Shown: positions 50,451-59,421 of the stretch, in pieces
Position numbering within the stretch: position 1 is the first letter of the stretch
Layout: each line of letters opens with the position of its first letter
Origin: Agromyces intestinalis
Lineage (GTDB): Bacteria > Actinomycetota > Actinomycetes > Actinomycetales > Microbacteriaceae
DNA length: 64,000 bases
Assembly: GCF_008365295.1 (NCBI RefSeq)
Contig: NZ_CP043505.1
Span: forward strand, 1,736,001 to 1,800,000
Direction of reading: 5' to 3'
Position numbers and translations under genes: made by a program
The notes under the pieces: generated by a model
Seen by the model: the letters and a program-made list of their open reading frames with translations, nothing else
What the model was told of the DNA's origin: nothing
Databases searched by the model: none

Positions 50451-51368
50451 TCATGCCCCCGGGTCGAACCCCGCAACGCTCCCATCCGGAGACGGATGCT
50501 TCGCCACCAGGCTGCAGTCGAGCCCGCCGTACCCCTCGGCGATGAGCTCGCGGAACTGGCCGAGCGCGGTCGCCGCGGCGGGCAGATCGAGCCCGGATGC
50601 CTCGCCCGCCGCCAGCGCGAACGAGAGGTCCTTCTCGGCGAGCGCCGTCGAGAACGTCGCGGCGTAGTTGCGGTTCGCGGGGCTCGAGTCGACGACGCCG
50701 GGCGCGGGGTACCAGGTGCGCAACGGCCACGACTCCCCCGACGACACCGATGCCACGTCGAAGAACCGGCGCGCGTCGAGCCCGAGCGAGGCGGCGAGCG
50801 CCGCACCCTCGGCGACGCCGAGCAGCGACACGAACAGCATCAGGTTGTTCGCGAGCTTCGCCGCGATCCCCAGCGTCGGCCCGCCGAGGTCGAACACGTG
50901 CCCCGCCATGGGTTCGACGAGCGGGCGGGCGGCGGCGACCGCGGCGGGGTCGCCGCCGAGCATGAAGGTCAGCGAGGCGGATGCCGCTCCGCCCACGCCG
51001 CCCGAGATCGGCGCGTCCACGAACGCGAAGCCGCGCGCGGCCGACTCGTCGTGGCACCACCGCGAGGTCTCGACGTCGACGGTCGAGGTGTCCAGCAGCA
51101 GCGCGGTCACCGGAGCCGACGCCCAGATGCCGCCCGCGCCGGCGTAAACCTCCCGCACGTGCTCGTTGCGCGGCAGCGAGGTGAACACGGCATCGGCATC
51201 GGCGACCGCGTCGTCGATGCTGTCGACGACGACGACGCCGTTCGCCTCGGCGAGATCGTTGGCGACGGGGTCGAGGTCGAACCCGCGCACCTCGTGTCCC
51301 GCCTCGACGAGGTGGGCCGACATCGGCCCGCCCATGTGCCCCAATCCGATCCATCCGATGGTCGCCAT
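50451..51368 (-). CDS. NAD(P)-dependent 3-hydroxyisobutyrate dehydrogenase-family enzyme
   Basis: 305-aa beta-hydroxyacid dehydrogenase. Rossmann motif IGWIGLGHMGGPMSAHLVEAGHEV, substrate motif FVDAPISGGVGGA and the catalytic Lys in GIAAKLANNLMLF are all present. It oxidises 3-hydroxyisobutyrate, tartronate semialdehyde or a related acid; the exact substrate is unknown. GAGGAGG precedes the ATG at 51368. Confidence 0.9.
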   Translation of the reverse strand: MATIGWIGLGHMGGPMSAHLVEAGHEVRGFDLDPVANDLAEANGVVVVDSIDDAVADADAVFTSLPRNEHVREVYAGAGGIWASAPVTALLLDTSTVDVETSRWCHDESAARGFAFVDAPISGGVGGAASASLTFMLGGDPAAVAAARPLVEPMAGHVFDLGGPTLGIAAKLANNLMLFVSLLGVAEGAALAASLGLDARRFFDVASVSSGESWPLRTWYPAPGVVDSSPANRNYAATFSTALAEKDLSFALAAGEASGLDLPAAATALGQFRELIAEGYGGLDCSLVAKHPSPDGSVAGFDPGA

Positions 51369-51467
51369 CGTCGCCTCCTCGCGCCGGTGGCTCCACGCTA
51401 CGCCGCACCCGAGTGCGGCGACACGCCCCGTGCGGCGAACGGTGCCAGACTCGGGGCGGGGGGCGGC

Positions 51468-52427
51468 ATGACGATCGAAACGACCAAGGCGGATGCTCCG
51501 AGCGAAAGCCTGATCACGGTGCTCGTCGCGTTCGGGGCGAACGCACTCATCGCGATCGCCAAGACCATCGCCGCGGTGCTCACCGGGTCGGCGTCCATGG
51601 TCGCCGAGACCGCGCATTCGTGGGCCGACACCGGCAACGAAGTGTTCCTCTACGTCGCCGAGCGGCGGTCGAAGCGGCGCGCCGACACCATGCACCCGTT
51701 CGGCTACGGCAAGGAGGCGTACGTCTGGTCGATGTTCGCTGCGTTCGGGCTGTTCACCGTCGGCGCGGTCGTGTCGGTCTGGCACGGCTTCTCGGAACTC
51801 GCCGACCCCGAACCGGCCGGCGACTTCGGCATCGCGTACGCCGTGCTCGGGATCTCGGCATTGCTCGAGGGCATCTCGTTCCTGCGCTCGGTGCGGCAGG
51901 CGCGCCGCGACGCGCGCGAGCGCCACACCGACACCCTGCGGCACATCGTGGATAGCTCGAACCCGACCCTGCGTGCCGTGTTCTTCGAAGACGCCGCCGC
52001 CCTCATCGGCCTCGCCCTCGCGTTCAGCGGCATCCTGCTGCACCAGCTCACGGGGTCGGCCGTGTTCGACGCGATCGGCTCCATCCTCGTCGGCGTGCTG
52101 CTCGGCGTCGTCGCGATCCTGCTCATCGGGCGCAACCGCGACTTCCTCGTCGGCGTGATGATCGACCCGCGCGCTCGCGATGCGGTGCTGCGCGAGGTGC
52201 TCGCCGATCCGCGGATCGACCGAGTGACGAAGCTGCACATCGAGTTCATCGGTCCGTCGTCGGTGCTCGTGATCGCGGCGATCGACCTCGCCGGCGACCA
52301 CGCCGAGCATGATGTCGCCGCCGTGCTGCATGACCTCGAGGTGGGTATCCTCGCGCACGATCGGGTCGGCGCGGTGGTGCTCACGCTGTCGGCGCCCGAT
52401 GACCCGGCACTCGTGCCCGAGCCGTAG
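51468..52427 (+). CDS. cation diffusion facilitator (CDF) metal efflux transporter
   Basis: 319-aa membrane protein with about six TM helices. TM2 carries the metal site SMVAETAHSWADTGNE (H-x-x-x-D) and TM5 FFEDAAALIGLALAF (D/E variant of HxxxD); MHPFGYGKEAYVWS is a classic CDF segment. The C-terminal cytoplasmic domain is shortened. Family members export Zn2+, Fe2+, Mn2+ or Co2+ in exchange for H+. Glu instead of His at the TM5 site may shift metal choice. Confidence 0.92.
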   Translation: MTIETTKADAPSESLITVLVAFGANALIAIAKTIAAVLTGSASMVAETAHSWADTGNEVFLYVAERRSKRRADTMHPFGYGKEAYVWSMFAAFGLFTVGAVVSVWHGFSELADPEPAGDFGIAYAVLGISALLEGISFLRSVRQARRDARERHTDTLRHIVDSSNPTLRAVFFEDAAALIGLALAFSGILLHQLTGSAVFDAIGSILVGVLLGVVAILLIGRNRDFLVGVMIDPRARDAVLREVLADPRIDRVTKLHIEFIGPSSVLVIAAIDLAGDHAEHDVAAVLHDLEVGILAHDRVGAVVLTLSAPDDPALVPEP

Positions 52428-52450
52428 ACGAGCACCCGAAGCCCCGCGCT

Positions 52451-52539
52451 CTTTTCAGGAGCACCCCCCGCGATCGCGACGCTTCTCAGGAGATTCGGGC
52501 GGGTTTCGTCGATCGGCGCGCAGAAACACCTGAAAAAAG
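52451..52539. repeat. CAGG-box palindromic element, family A copy 4
   Basis: Box 1 CTTTTCAGGAG (52451), internal box 2 TTCTCAGGAG (52483), inverted box 3 CCTGAAAAAAG (52529-52539), between convergent genes. Confidence 0.75.
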
Positions 52540-52550
52540 AACGGAGGGAG

Positions 52551-52575
52551 GGGAAGGGAAGGGAAGGGAAGGGAA
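52551..52575. repeat. GGGAA pentanucleotide repeat, five units
   Basis: Five exact GGGAA units just beyond the 3' end of the nuclease gene and next to the family A element. Confidence 0.85.
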
Positions 52576-52587
52576 ACGAGGGCGCAG

Positions 52588-53403
52588 CTACAGCAGCAGG
52601 TCTCCGGGCTCGCGCACGCGCTTCCACCCGGCCGCAGCGACGGTGCGAGGCATCCGGTCGGCTTCGATGAGCGCGGGCATCACGAGCCCTGCGAGTGCCG
52701 CGATGTCGGCGACCGGCACCTGGAACGTGCGGAACGGCCCGAGGTCGGGTGCGTCGGATGCTCCGGATGCCTCGGCCCTGGCACCGCGCTCGACGTCGAC
52801 GAGCGGGGTCTGGTCGACCACGAACCCGGCGGTCGCGAGTGTCTCGTCGCGCACCCACGCGACCACCTTCCAGAACCGCAACGGCACCCGGATGCCGCGG
52901 TACGGCGGGTCGTCGGGGTCGAGGAACGGCGCCGTGAACACCGAGAGCCGCAGGTTGTTGACGTCGGCGAAGGCGAGCACGTGGTCTTCGAGCCCGAGCC
53001 ACAGTTCGGCCGACTGGTTGAAGCCCGACGCCTGCGGTGCCGCGTTCGGGTAGTGGAACGTGTCGGCGTTCGCCCGCGCCGCGACCTGCGGCGGACCCCA
53101 GACCGGGTCGCGACGACGCACGAGATGGCCCCGGTCGAGGTCGTTGCGCGCGTAGATCTCGGGCCCGGCCTGCCAGTCGGCGGGGATGCGGCCGTCGAGC
53201 CGCCAGTCGTCACCGCGCGCGAGGTCGACGAGCGCCGCGCCGTCGACGTTGACGCCCGTCACGCGCGCGAGCCGCCGCACCGGATCGAGCACGACCGTGA
53301 AGTGCAGATAGTCGAGCTCGACGGTCGAGGGCGACCCCGATGCATCCGTCTCGATGTGCGGCATCGCCGCCTGCACCCCGAGGAACCGCGCGTCGAATCC
53401 CAT
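52588..53403 (-). CDS. DNA/RNA non-specific endonuclease (NUC1 family)
   Basis: 271-aa beta-beta-alpha-metal nuclease. The active-site motif DRGHLVRRRDPVWG (His93) and the Mg-binding Asn region in SGFNQSAELWLGLEDHVL match the S. marcescens nuclease family. Most relatives are secreted, but no signal peptide is visible, so this one may act inside the cell or be exported another way. Upstream TM-less start MGFDARFLGV at 53403. A family B pair lies upstream. Confidence 0.88.
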   Translation of the reverse strand: MGFDARFLGVQAAMPHIETDASGSPSTVELDYLHFTVVLDPVRRLARVTGVNVDGAALVDLARGDDWRLDGRIPADWQAGPEIYARNDLDRGHLVRRRDPVWGPPQVAARANADTFHYPNAAPQASGFNQSAELWLGLEDHVLAFADVNNLRLSVFTAPFLDPDDPPYRGIRVPLRFWKVVAWVRDETLATAGFVVDQTPLVDVERGARAEASGASDAPDLGPFRTFQVPVADIAALAGLVMPALIEADRMPRTVAAAGWKRVREPGDLLL

Positions 53404-53534
53404 GCCCCGATTCGACCATGCGCCCCCGACATCTCGGCACTCCCCATCCGGGTCTCAGGAGATCAGCCGACCTGCCCCGCGCCCTCGCCCCTGCACCGCC
53501 GCCCTCGCCCCATGCGCGGCCCTCGCGCGCCCGA

Positions 53535-53598
53535 GAAAACAGGATGAGACGAGCCATCCATGCCCTGGAGAGCGGATCACGCAGCTCATCCTGTTTTC
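53535..53598. repeat. 64-bp palindromic element, family B copy 3
   Basis: Arms GAAAACAGGATGAG (53535-53548) and CTCATCCTGTTTTC (53585-53598) with a 36-nt core that differs from copies 1 and 2. Confidence 0.9.
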
Positions 53599-53667
53599 TC
53601 CGGCCAAGCCGGGCGAGCCGGACGAGAAAACCGGGCGAGCCGGGCGGCCGCGACAGGGCGTCACCGA

Positions 53668-53731
53668 GAAAACAGGATGAGACGAGCCATCCATGCCCTG
53701 GAGAGCGGATCACGCAGCTCATCCTGTTTTC
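53668..53731. repeat. 64-bp palindromic element, family B copy 4
   Basis: Identical to copy 3 (core included), 133 bp downstream; flanking CCGGCCAAGCCGGGCGAGC is duplicated with it. Confidence 0.9.
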
Positions 53732-53830
53732 TCCGGCCAAGCCGGGCGAGCCGGGCGAGCCGGGCGAGCCGGGCGGCGCCAAGCCGAGCCGAGCCGAGCC
53801 AAGCCGGTCGAGTCGAACCGAGTCGAGTCG
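53732..53830. repeat. GCCGGGCGA and GAGTCGA-type short tandem repeats
   Basis: Four to five GAGCCGGGC units, then AGCCGAGCC and GAGTCGAGTC units, at the 3' end of the large membrane-protein gene. With the two 64-bp elements they account for the 461-bp spacer, in which no gene is seen. Confidence 0.75.
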
Positions 53831-53864
53831 CAGCGTCGGCCCGGCGCCACCCACCGCACCGCCC

Positions 53865-56800
53865 TCAGCGCAGCTCGCGCAACCGTGCCGCGACCCCGCC
53901 GCGGCTCGTGCGACGCTCGGCGCCGGCGGCGATCGCGAGCAGCACGGCGCCAGCGCTCGCCAGCGTGATCCACCAGGGCATCGCGCCGACGGTGCGGTCG
54001 AGCTGTGCGCCGAACACCACGATGTTCTCGAGCGGCAGCACCGCGAGCCCGAGCACGAACGGCGCCGCGAGCCGACGCGACGACCCCACGAGGATCGCGA
54101 CCAGCGCGAGCGCGATCACCATGATCGGTCGGTACAGCTGCGGGTCGGTGCCGGTGGCGAGCACCGACGGCAGCAGTGTGAGCACGATGCCGGGCGCGAG
54201 CAGCGGCCAGGATCCGCTGAACCCGAGCGGCCACGAGTTCAGCGAGGCACGTACGCCAGACGACCCCGGCCCGGCAGACAACCCCGGCCCGACAGACACC
54301 CCCGGCCCGACAGACAACCCCGGCCCAGCAGGCAACCCCGGCCGATCGGATGCCCCGCCCGCTGCCCGCAGCCCGATCACGCCCGCGGCGACCACCGCCA
54401 ACCCGAGCGGCAGCGAGAACGCCTCGACGCGCAGGTCGCGCGCGCTCCATCCGGCGACGCCGACCACCCACGCGAGCGCGTACGTGAACCAGAACGGCGG
54501 CAGCACCGGTCGCACGGTACGGGCGTGCGCGACGGCCGCCGCAGCGAGCACGAGCAGCACGACCATCAGCGCCCAGAGGGTCCAGATCGCGAACCACTCG
54601 CGACGGATCGCGGTGATCGGCCCCACGGCGAGCATCAGCAGGGCGGGTGCGTACAGCCAGCGGGTGAGGGCGAGGGGATGCTCCGCCGGCACGCCGGCGC
54701 GCAGTGCCCGCGCGGCGAGCGTGGCGAGGGCGGCGGCCGCGACCGAGAGCACCAGTACGGGCGCCATGATGGATGCCTCGGCCGACGCCGCGGCGAACCA
54801 TCCGGGTGGCGCGTCGATGCCGAGCCCCCAGCGCACCGCCTGCAGCGCACCGGCCGACGCGGCCGCGCCGCCGCCGACGAGCAACGGGATGCGCAGCAGA
54901 CCGAACCGCCGGCTCGGCGTGAGGCGCGCGCCGATCGCGACGAGCGCGGACGAGACCCCGAGCAGCGCCCACGTGCGCCACGCGACCGCCGGCCCGCCGC
55001 CGGCGAAATCCGAGCCGCCCGCACCGCCCGGCACGACGTTCGACGCTCCGAACGCGAGCGCCACGACCGACGGCACCAGCGCGACCGCGATCGCCCACGC
55101 GAACAGTGTCCGGCCGCGCCCGGTGCGCGCCACGAGCACCGCCGCGACGGTCGCCGCACCAACGGCGGGGGGCAGCGTGAACGGCTCGACCGCGTCGACC
55201 CCGAGCATGGCCCAGACCGTCCAGAGCGCGCCGGTCCAGCAGGCGGCGGCGACCCACCAGCCGGCGCGTCGGCCCGCGAACACCTGTGCCGACGCGGCGC
55301 CGAACCCGAGGATGACGAGCACGGCGACGGCGGTGCCGAGTCCGGCCGCTTCGCGCACGTACGCGAGCAGCACGGCGATCGCGCCGGTCGCGCATGCTGC
55401 GACGTCGAACCAGGTGCGCAGGTCGGCGGCCTCGGTCTGTGCGGGGCCGCGCGCCGCGACGAATCGCTCGCCGGCCGCCGACGTCGACAGTGCGACCGCG
55501 ACGATCGCCGCGACCACCGGCAGCACCACGGGCGACCCGCTCGATTCGAGCAGTTGGGCGCCGAGACTGACGACGACCACCGCGAGCGCGGGCACCAGCA
55601 GACCCGCTGCCGCTCCGCGCGCCACGCGGTGCAGGCCTGGCCGCCGGGTGAGCACGAGGGCGAGGGCCAGCAGGAACGTGAGGCCGGTCGAGAGTGCGGT
55701 CCATCCGCTGCGCTCGACGAGCACCGAGGCGACGCCGATGAGGAACGGCACCGCGGTGACCGCGAGCACCGCGGTCCAGGCGCCGACGCCGACCCGTGGC
55801 AGCAGCGTGACGACGAGCGCGACGAACGACGCCGCGGTGGCGGTGAGGCTGATCACCGGCAGGGTGCCGAGGCCGGCGTGTTCGAGGGCGGTCGCGAGCA
55901 GCACGAGGCCGTATGCGTACGCGGCGGCGAGGTGCAGCGGGCGGATGCCCCGCGGCAGCGCTTGCGCGACGACGAGCGCCGTCGCGGCGAGTGCGACCCC
56001 GACCGGCACGACCGTCGCCGGGTCGGCCCAGCTCAGCATGCCCGCCTCGACGAGCGCGGTGTGCGCGAGCACGGCGAGCGGCACCCGCATCGTGCCGAGC
56101 GTCGCGGACTCGGCAGCGCCGCGCCGCAGCCAGACGACCGTGCCGGTCGAGGCGAGCGCCACGGCGAGGCCGACGACCGCCTGACCCCACGGCACGAACC
56201 CGGTCCATCCGATCAGCAGCGTCGCTGCGGCGACCGCGAGCCATCCGGCGGTCGCGAGCGCACCGCGGGCGAAGGCGGCGGATGCCTCGCCGGCGCGCTG
56301 CACCGCGAGCCCGAGCGCCGCGACTCCGAGCGAGACGGCCGTGACGCCGAGCAGCATCGCGAGGCCGGCGTCGGCGGGCAGGCCGAGCACGCCGTCGGAT
56401 GCGGATCGGGTCGCGAGCGCGCTGCGGGTCGGCGCCGGGCCGGTTCCGGTGATGAGCGCGGCCAGGGCAGAGCCCAGCGTCGTCACCAGTCCTTGCAGCG
56501 CAGGCGCGATGCTCATCAGCGCAACGGTCAGCGCTCCCCACTGCACCGACCGCACCCGAAGCGCGCCGCCGGCGGCGAGCCATCCGGTCGGTGCGGTCGC
56601 ACCTGAATCCGACGACGCCACCGCCGCCGCCGTGCCGAACACCCACCCGCTCAGTGCGACCACGACCGCGGCCGCCGCAGGCACGATCGCGAGGAACCAC
56701 ACCGGCTCCACCGGCAACGCGAGCACCGCGAGCACCGCCGCGACCGAGAGGAGGGCGGCCGCCGACCAACTCCAGAACCGGATCGCCCCGCGCGCTCCAG

Positions 56801-57872
56801 ACACTCCGGCGAGCACGGCGAGGCCTGCGACGAGCGCCGCACCGCCGAGTGCGGCCGCCTGGGCATCGCTCGTCGACGCGATCGCGATGAGCGGGGCGAC
56901 GAGCACCGTGGCCATGGCCTGGATCACGTCGAGCGTGATGCGCGCTCCGCGCAGCGGGCTCTCGAATCGCCGCACGGCTCGCCGCAGCGTGCGCCGCGCC
57001 GCGACCGCCGCTGCGGCGGTGCCCGCGAACCCGATCGCCCACGCCCACACCGGCCCGGTCGACCAGCCCGCCGCACGGTCGAGCACGTCGGCCGCGGCGA
57101 ACCCCAGCATGGCGGGCACGACGGCGAACCCGACGAGCCCCGACCACCACCACACCCGCAGCCGAAGCGCCCAGCCGAGACCGAGCAGGGCGGCCGCGCC
57201 GACCGCCGTGCCCCCGGCCGCGAACCACCAGCCGCTCGTACCGTCGGGCGCTGCCTCGACGAGCGCCTGCACGTCGAGCACGAGGAATACTGCCGCGAGT
57301 GCCCCGAGCGCCTCGGCCGAGAACCGCGCTCCGCGCCGGTCGAGCAACCACGCGCCGAGGCCGAACAGCACGGTGACGGAGGCGATCACGGTGGTGCGCA
57401 CCGCGAACCCGAGGTCGGGCGTGAGAAACGCGAACACGATCGCCGCGGTGGCCACGAGTGCGGCGCCCGCGACGGCGAGCACCGACGAGATGCTCACCGG
57501 CGTGTCCCCGACCGGGCGCGCAACCATGTGCGCGACAGCAGGCGCGACAGCAGGCGCGACAGCAGGCGCAAGGCGCGGCGCGACATCGGGCGCCGCGACG
57601 GCGACCGACCCCGCCGCGGCCGGTTCGACCCGGTCGGTGCGCTCCGCGACATCCGCCGTCTCGATCGTCGCCAGCCTGCCGATCGCGAGGTCGCGCTCGC
57701 GCAGAGCGTCGGCCGCAGCGACCGACGCACGCCAGACCGCCGCGCCCGCATCGCTCCCGAGGTCGGCGCCGCATCGTGAGCAGGCCTTCGCGGTGAGGGC
57801 CGCGTCGCAGCGGGGGCAGGTGGTGGTCGAAAGCAGGTACCGGGTTGCGAGGTCACTCCAGGTGGTCGCCAT
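53865..57872 (-). CDS. giant multi-pass membrane protein with N-terminal zinc ribbon (SCO7613-like)
   Basis: 1335-aa protein. A zinc ribbon opens it (Cys19, Cys22, Cys31, Cys34: CPRCDAALTAKACSRCG), followed by an acidic linker, an Ala/Val/Pro repeat (VAPAVAPAVAPAVAHM) and then about 35-40 short, Ala/Val/Leu-rich TM helices to the end. It resembles the SCO7613-type membrane proteins annotated in actinobacteria, whose role is unknown. Alternating GxGP/GxGV motifs (PGLSVGPGVSVGPG) near residue 1190 form a DNA-level tandem repeat. Only one gene, with no obvious partners. Confidence 0.8.
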   Translation of the reverse strand: MATTWSDLATRYLLSTTTCPRCDAALTAKACSRCGADLGSDAGAAVWRASVAAADALRERDLAIGRLATIETADVAERTDRVEPAAAGSVAVAAPDVAPRLAPAVAPAVAPAVAHMVARPVGDTPVSISSVLAVAGAALVATAAIVFAFLTPDLGFAVRTTVIASVTVLFGLGAWLLDRRGARFSAEALGALAAVFLVLDVQALVEAAPDGTSGWWFAAGGTAVGAAALLGLGWALRLRVWWWSGLVGFAVVPAMLGFAAADVLDRAAGWSTGPVWAWAIGFAGTAAAAVAARRTLRRAVRRFESPLRGARITLDVIQAMATVLVAPLIAIASTSDAQAAALGGAALVAGLAVLAGVSGARGAIRFWSWSAAALLSVAAVLAVLALPVEPVWFLAIVPAAAAVVVALSGWVFGTAAAVASSDSGATAPTGWLAAGGALRVRSVQWGALTVALMSIAPALQGLVTTLGSALAALITGTGPAPTRSALATRSASDGVLGLPADAGLAMLLGVTAVSLGVAALGLAVQRAGEASAAFARGALATAGWLAVAAATLLIGWTGFVPWGQAVVGLAVALASTGTVVWLRRGAAESATLGTMRVPLAVLAHTALVEAGMLSWADPATVVPVGVALAATALVVAQALPRGIRPLHLAAAYAYGLVLLATALEHAGLGTLPVISLTATAASFVALVVTLLPRVGVGAWTAVLAVTAVPFLIGVASVLVERSGWTALSTGLTFLLALALVLTRRPGLHRVARGAAAGLLVPALAVVVVSLGAQLLESSGSPVVLPVVAAIVAVALSTSAAGERFVAARGPAQTEAADLRTWFDVAACATGAIAVLLAYVREAAGLGTAVAVLVILGFGAASAQVFAGRRAGWWVAAACWTGALWTVWAMLGVDAVEPFTLPPAVGAATVAAVLVARTGRGRTLFAWAIAVALVPSVVALAFGASNVVPGGAGGSDFAGGGPAVAWRTWALLGVSSALVAIGARLTPSRRFGLLRIPLLVGGGAAASAGALQAVRWGLGIDAPPGWFAAASAEASIMAPVLVLSVAAAALATLAARALRAGVPAEHPLALTRWLYAPALLMLAVGPITAIRREWFAIWTLWALMVVLLVLAAAAVAHARTVRPVLPPFWFTYALAWVVGVAGWSARDLRVEAFSLPLGLAVVAAGVIGLRAAGGASDRPGLPAGPGLSVGPGVSVGPGLSAGPGSSGVRASLNSWPLGFSGSWPLLAPGIVLTLLPSVLATGTDPQLYRPIMVIALALVAILVGSSRRLAAPFVLGLAVLPLENIVVFGAQLDRTVGAMPWWITLASAGAVLLAIAAGAERRTSRGGVAARLRELR

Positions 57873-58067
57873 CCTCGAAGGCTAGGAGCGATCGGATGCC
57901 CCGTCGTCATCCTGGCGAGTGATCGCTGTCGCCGCACAGAATGAGCCGCGCAGAATGGGGGCCGCACCAGCGCTGCGCCCACGGATGCCCCGCTGTCAAC
58001 GCCTCGACGCCCGCGGCCCCGTGACCGACGATCGATTCGTACGACACACCGCACGGAGGGAACGATC

Positions 58068-58262
58068 ATGGGCGACGCACCGATCGAGGAGGGGTCCGAC
58101 GAGGCCACCCGCGAGGAGCAGCTTCGGGGGATCCTCGCCCAGGTGCAGGAGGATGTGCGGATGGGCCATGCCCACGACGCCGACGCCCTGCTGCGCCAGC
58201 GACTCGACGAGGCCGGCCTGAGCGCGACCGACGACGAGATCCGGTCGTATCTTGGGGAGTGA
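58068..58262 (+). CDS. small conserved acidic protein, 64 aa
   Basis: 64-aa soluble, mostly helical acidic protein (EEQLRGILAQVQEDVRMGHAHDADALLRQRLDEAGL). GGAGGGAA sits 6-8 nt before the ATG. It resembles small actinobacterial hypotheticals of similar size. No function can be assigned. The epimerase gene starts 28 nt downstream. Confidence 0.75.
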   Translation: MGDAPIEEGSDEATREEQLRGILAQVQEDVRMGHAHDADALLRQRLDEAGLSATDDEIRSYLGE

Positions 58263-58290
58263 GCGCCGCGGGATCCGCCAACATGGAGGC

Positions 58291-59319
58291 ATGAGCACGA
58301 AGCGCATCCTCTTCCTCGGCGGCACCGGGGTCATCAGTTCGGCGTGCGTCGCGCGGGCGGTCCAGGCCGGGTACGACGTCACGGTCCTGAATCGCGGCGG
58401 TTCGTCGGCGAAGCGTCCGCTGCCCGAGGGTGTGCGCGAGCTCACCGCCGATCTGCGGGATGCGGCGTCGGTCGACGCGGCGCTGCGTCGGTCGGGGTCG
58501 GGCTCGGGTTCGGATGCCTCGGGCCGCGAGTTCGACGTCGTGTGCCAGTTCTTCGCATTCACGCCCGACCACGTGCAGGCCGACCTCGACCGGTTCGACG
58601 GCCGGGTCGGGCAGTACGTGTTCATCTCGTCGGCATCGGCGTACCAGAAGCCGCCGGCCCGCCTGCCGATCACCGAGTCGACACCGCTGCGCAACCCGTT
58701 CTGGCAGTACTCGCGCGACAAGATCGCCTGCGAGGACGTGCTGGTCGGCGCCTACCGCGAGCGCGGATTCCCGGCGACGATCGTGCGGCCGTCGCACACC
58801 TACGACCGCACGCTCATCCCCACGACCGGCGGGTGGACCGACCTCGCGCGCCTGCGCGCCGGCAAGCCGGTCGTCGTGCACGGCGACGGCACCAGCCTCT
58901 GGACGCTCACGCACGCGCGCGACTTCGCGGTCGCGTTCGAAGGGCTACTGGGCAACCCGGCCGCGATCGGCGAGGCGTTCACCATCACGGGCGACCACAC
59001 GCCGACGTGGAACCAGATCTACGGATGGCTCGCCGACGCGCTCGGCGTCGAGGCCGACCTCGTGCACGTGGCATCCGAGACGATCTCCGCGGTCAGGCCC
59101 GAGTGGGGGCCGGGGCTCGTCGGCGACAAGGCGCACTCGGTGGTGTTCGACACCGCGAAGGTGCGGGCGCTGGTGCCGGCCTTCGAGACCACCGTCACCT
59201 TCGACGAGGGTGCGCGCGAGATCGTCGAGTGGTACGAGCAGCACCCGTCCGAGCAGATCGTCGACCCGGCCGCTGATGCCGCCTTCGACCGCCTCGTCGA
59301 GTTCGCCCGCCGCGCATAG
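58291..59319 (+). CDS. NAD-dependent epimerase/dehydratase-family (SDR) protein
   Basis: 342-aa extended SDR. FLGGTGVISSACVARA at the N terminus is the dinucleotide-binding motif (GGTGxxS variant), YVFISSASAYQKPP carries the active-site Ser/Tyr region and YSRDKIACE the Tyr-x-x-x-Lys pair. A short GSGSGSDASG loop near residue 75 is unusual. It probably reduces or epimerises a nucleotide-linked or free sugar. GGAGG lies only 1 nt before the ATG, so translation is more likely leaderless (CAACAT as -10). Confidence 0.87.
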   Translation: MSTKRILFLGGTGVISSACVARAVQAGYDVTVLNRGGSSAKRPLPEGVRELTADLRDAASVDAALRRSGSGSGSDASGREFDVVCQFFAFTPDHVQADLDRFDGRVGQYVFISSASAYQKPPARLPITESTPLRNPFWQYSRDKIACEDVLVGAYRERGFPATIVRPSHTYDRTLIPTTGGWTDLARLRAGKPVVVHGDGTSLWTLTHARDFAVAFEGLLGNPAAIGEAFTITGDHTPTWNQIYGWLADALGVEADLVHVASETISAVRPEWGPGLVGDKAHSVVFDTAKVRALVPAFETTVTFDEGAREIVEWYEQHPSEQIVDPAADAAFDRLVEFARRA

Positions 59320-59326
59320 CCCCGTC

Positions 59327-59390
59327 GAAAACAGGATGAGGCGGGTCATCCCCGCCGTGGAAGCAGGATGACGCAGCTCATCCTGTTTTC
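59327..59390. repeat. 64-bp palindromic element, family B copy 5
   Basis: Arms GAAAACAGGATGAG (59327-59340) and CTCATCCTGTTTTC (59377-59390). The 36-nt core carries an extra inner pair, GTCATCC and GGATGAC. It starts 8 nt after the epimerase stop, between convergent genes. Confidence 0.9.
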
Positions 59391-59421
59391 CCTGCGCGGC
59401 CGAGCCGCCCAACGCCGGATG

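Noticed and set aside
53340..56606. 1088-aa plus-strand ORF opposite the giant membrane protein
   Set aside because: Extremely Arg/Glu/Gly-rich with no hydrophobic core or motif; it even crosses the two 64-bp palindromes.
58283..58290. Alternative ATG with GGAGG directly before the epimerase start
   Set aside because: It is out of frame with the SDR protein; the frame starting at 58291 gives the correct Rossmann motif.
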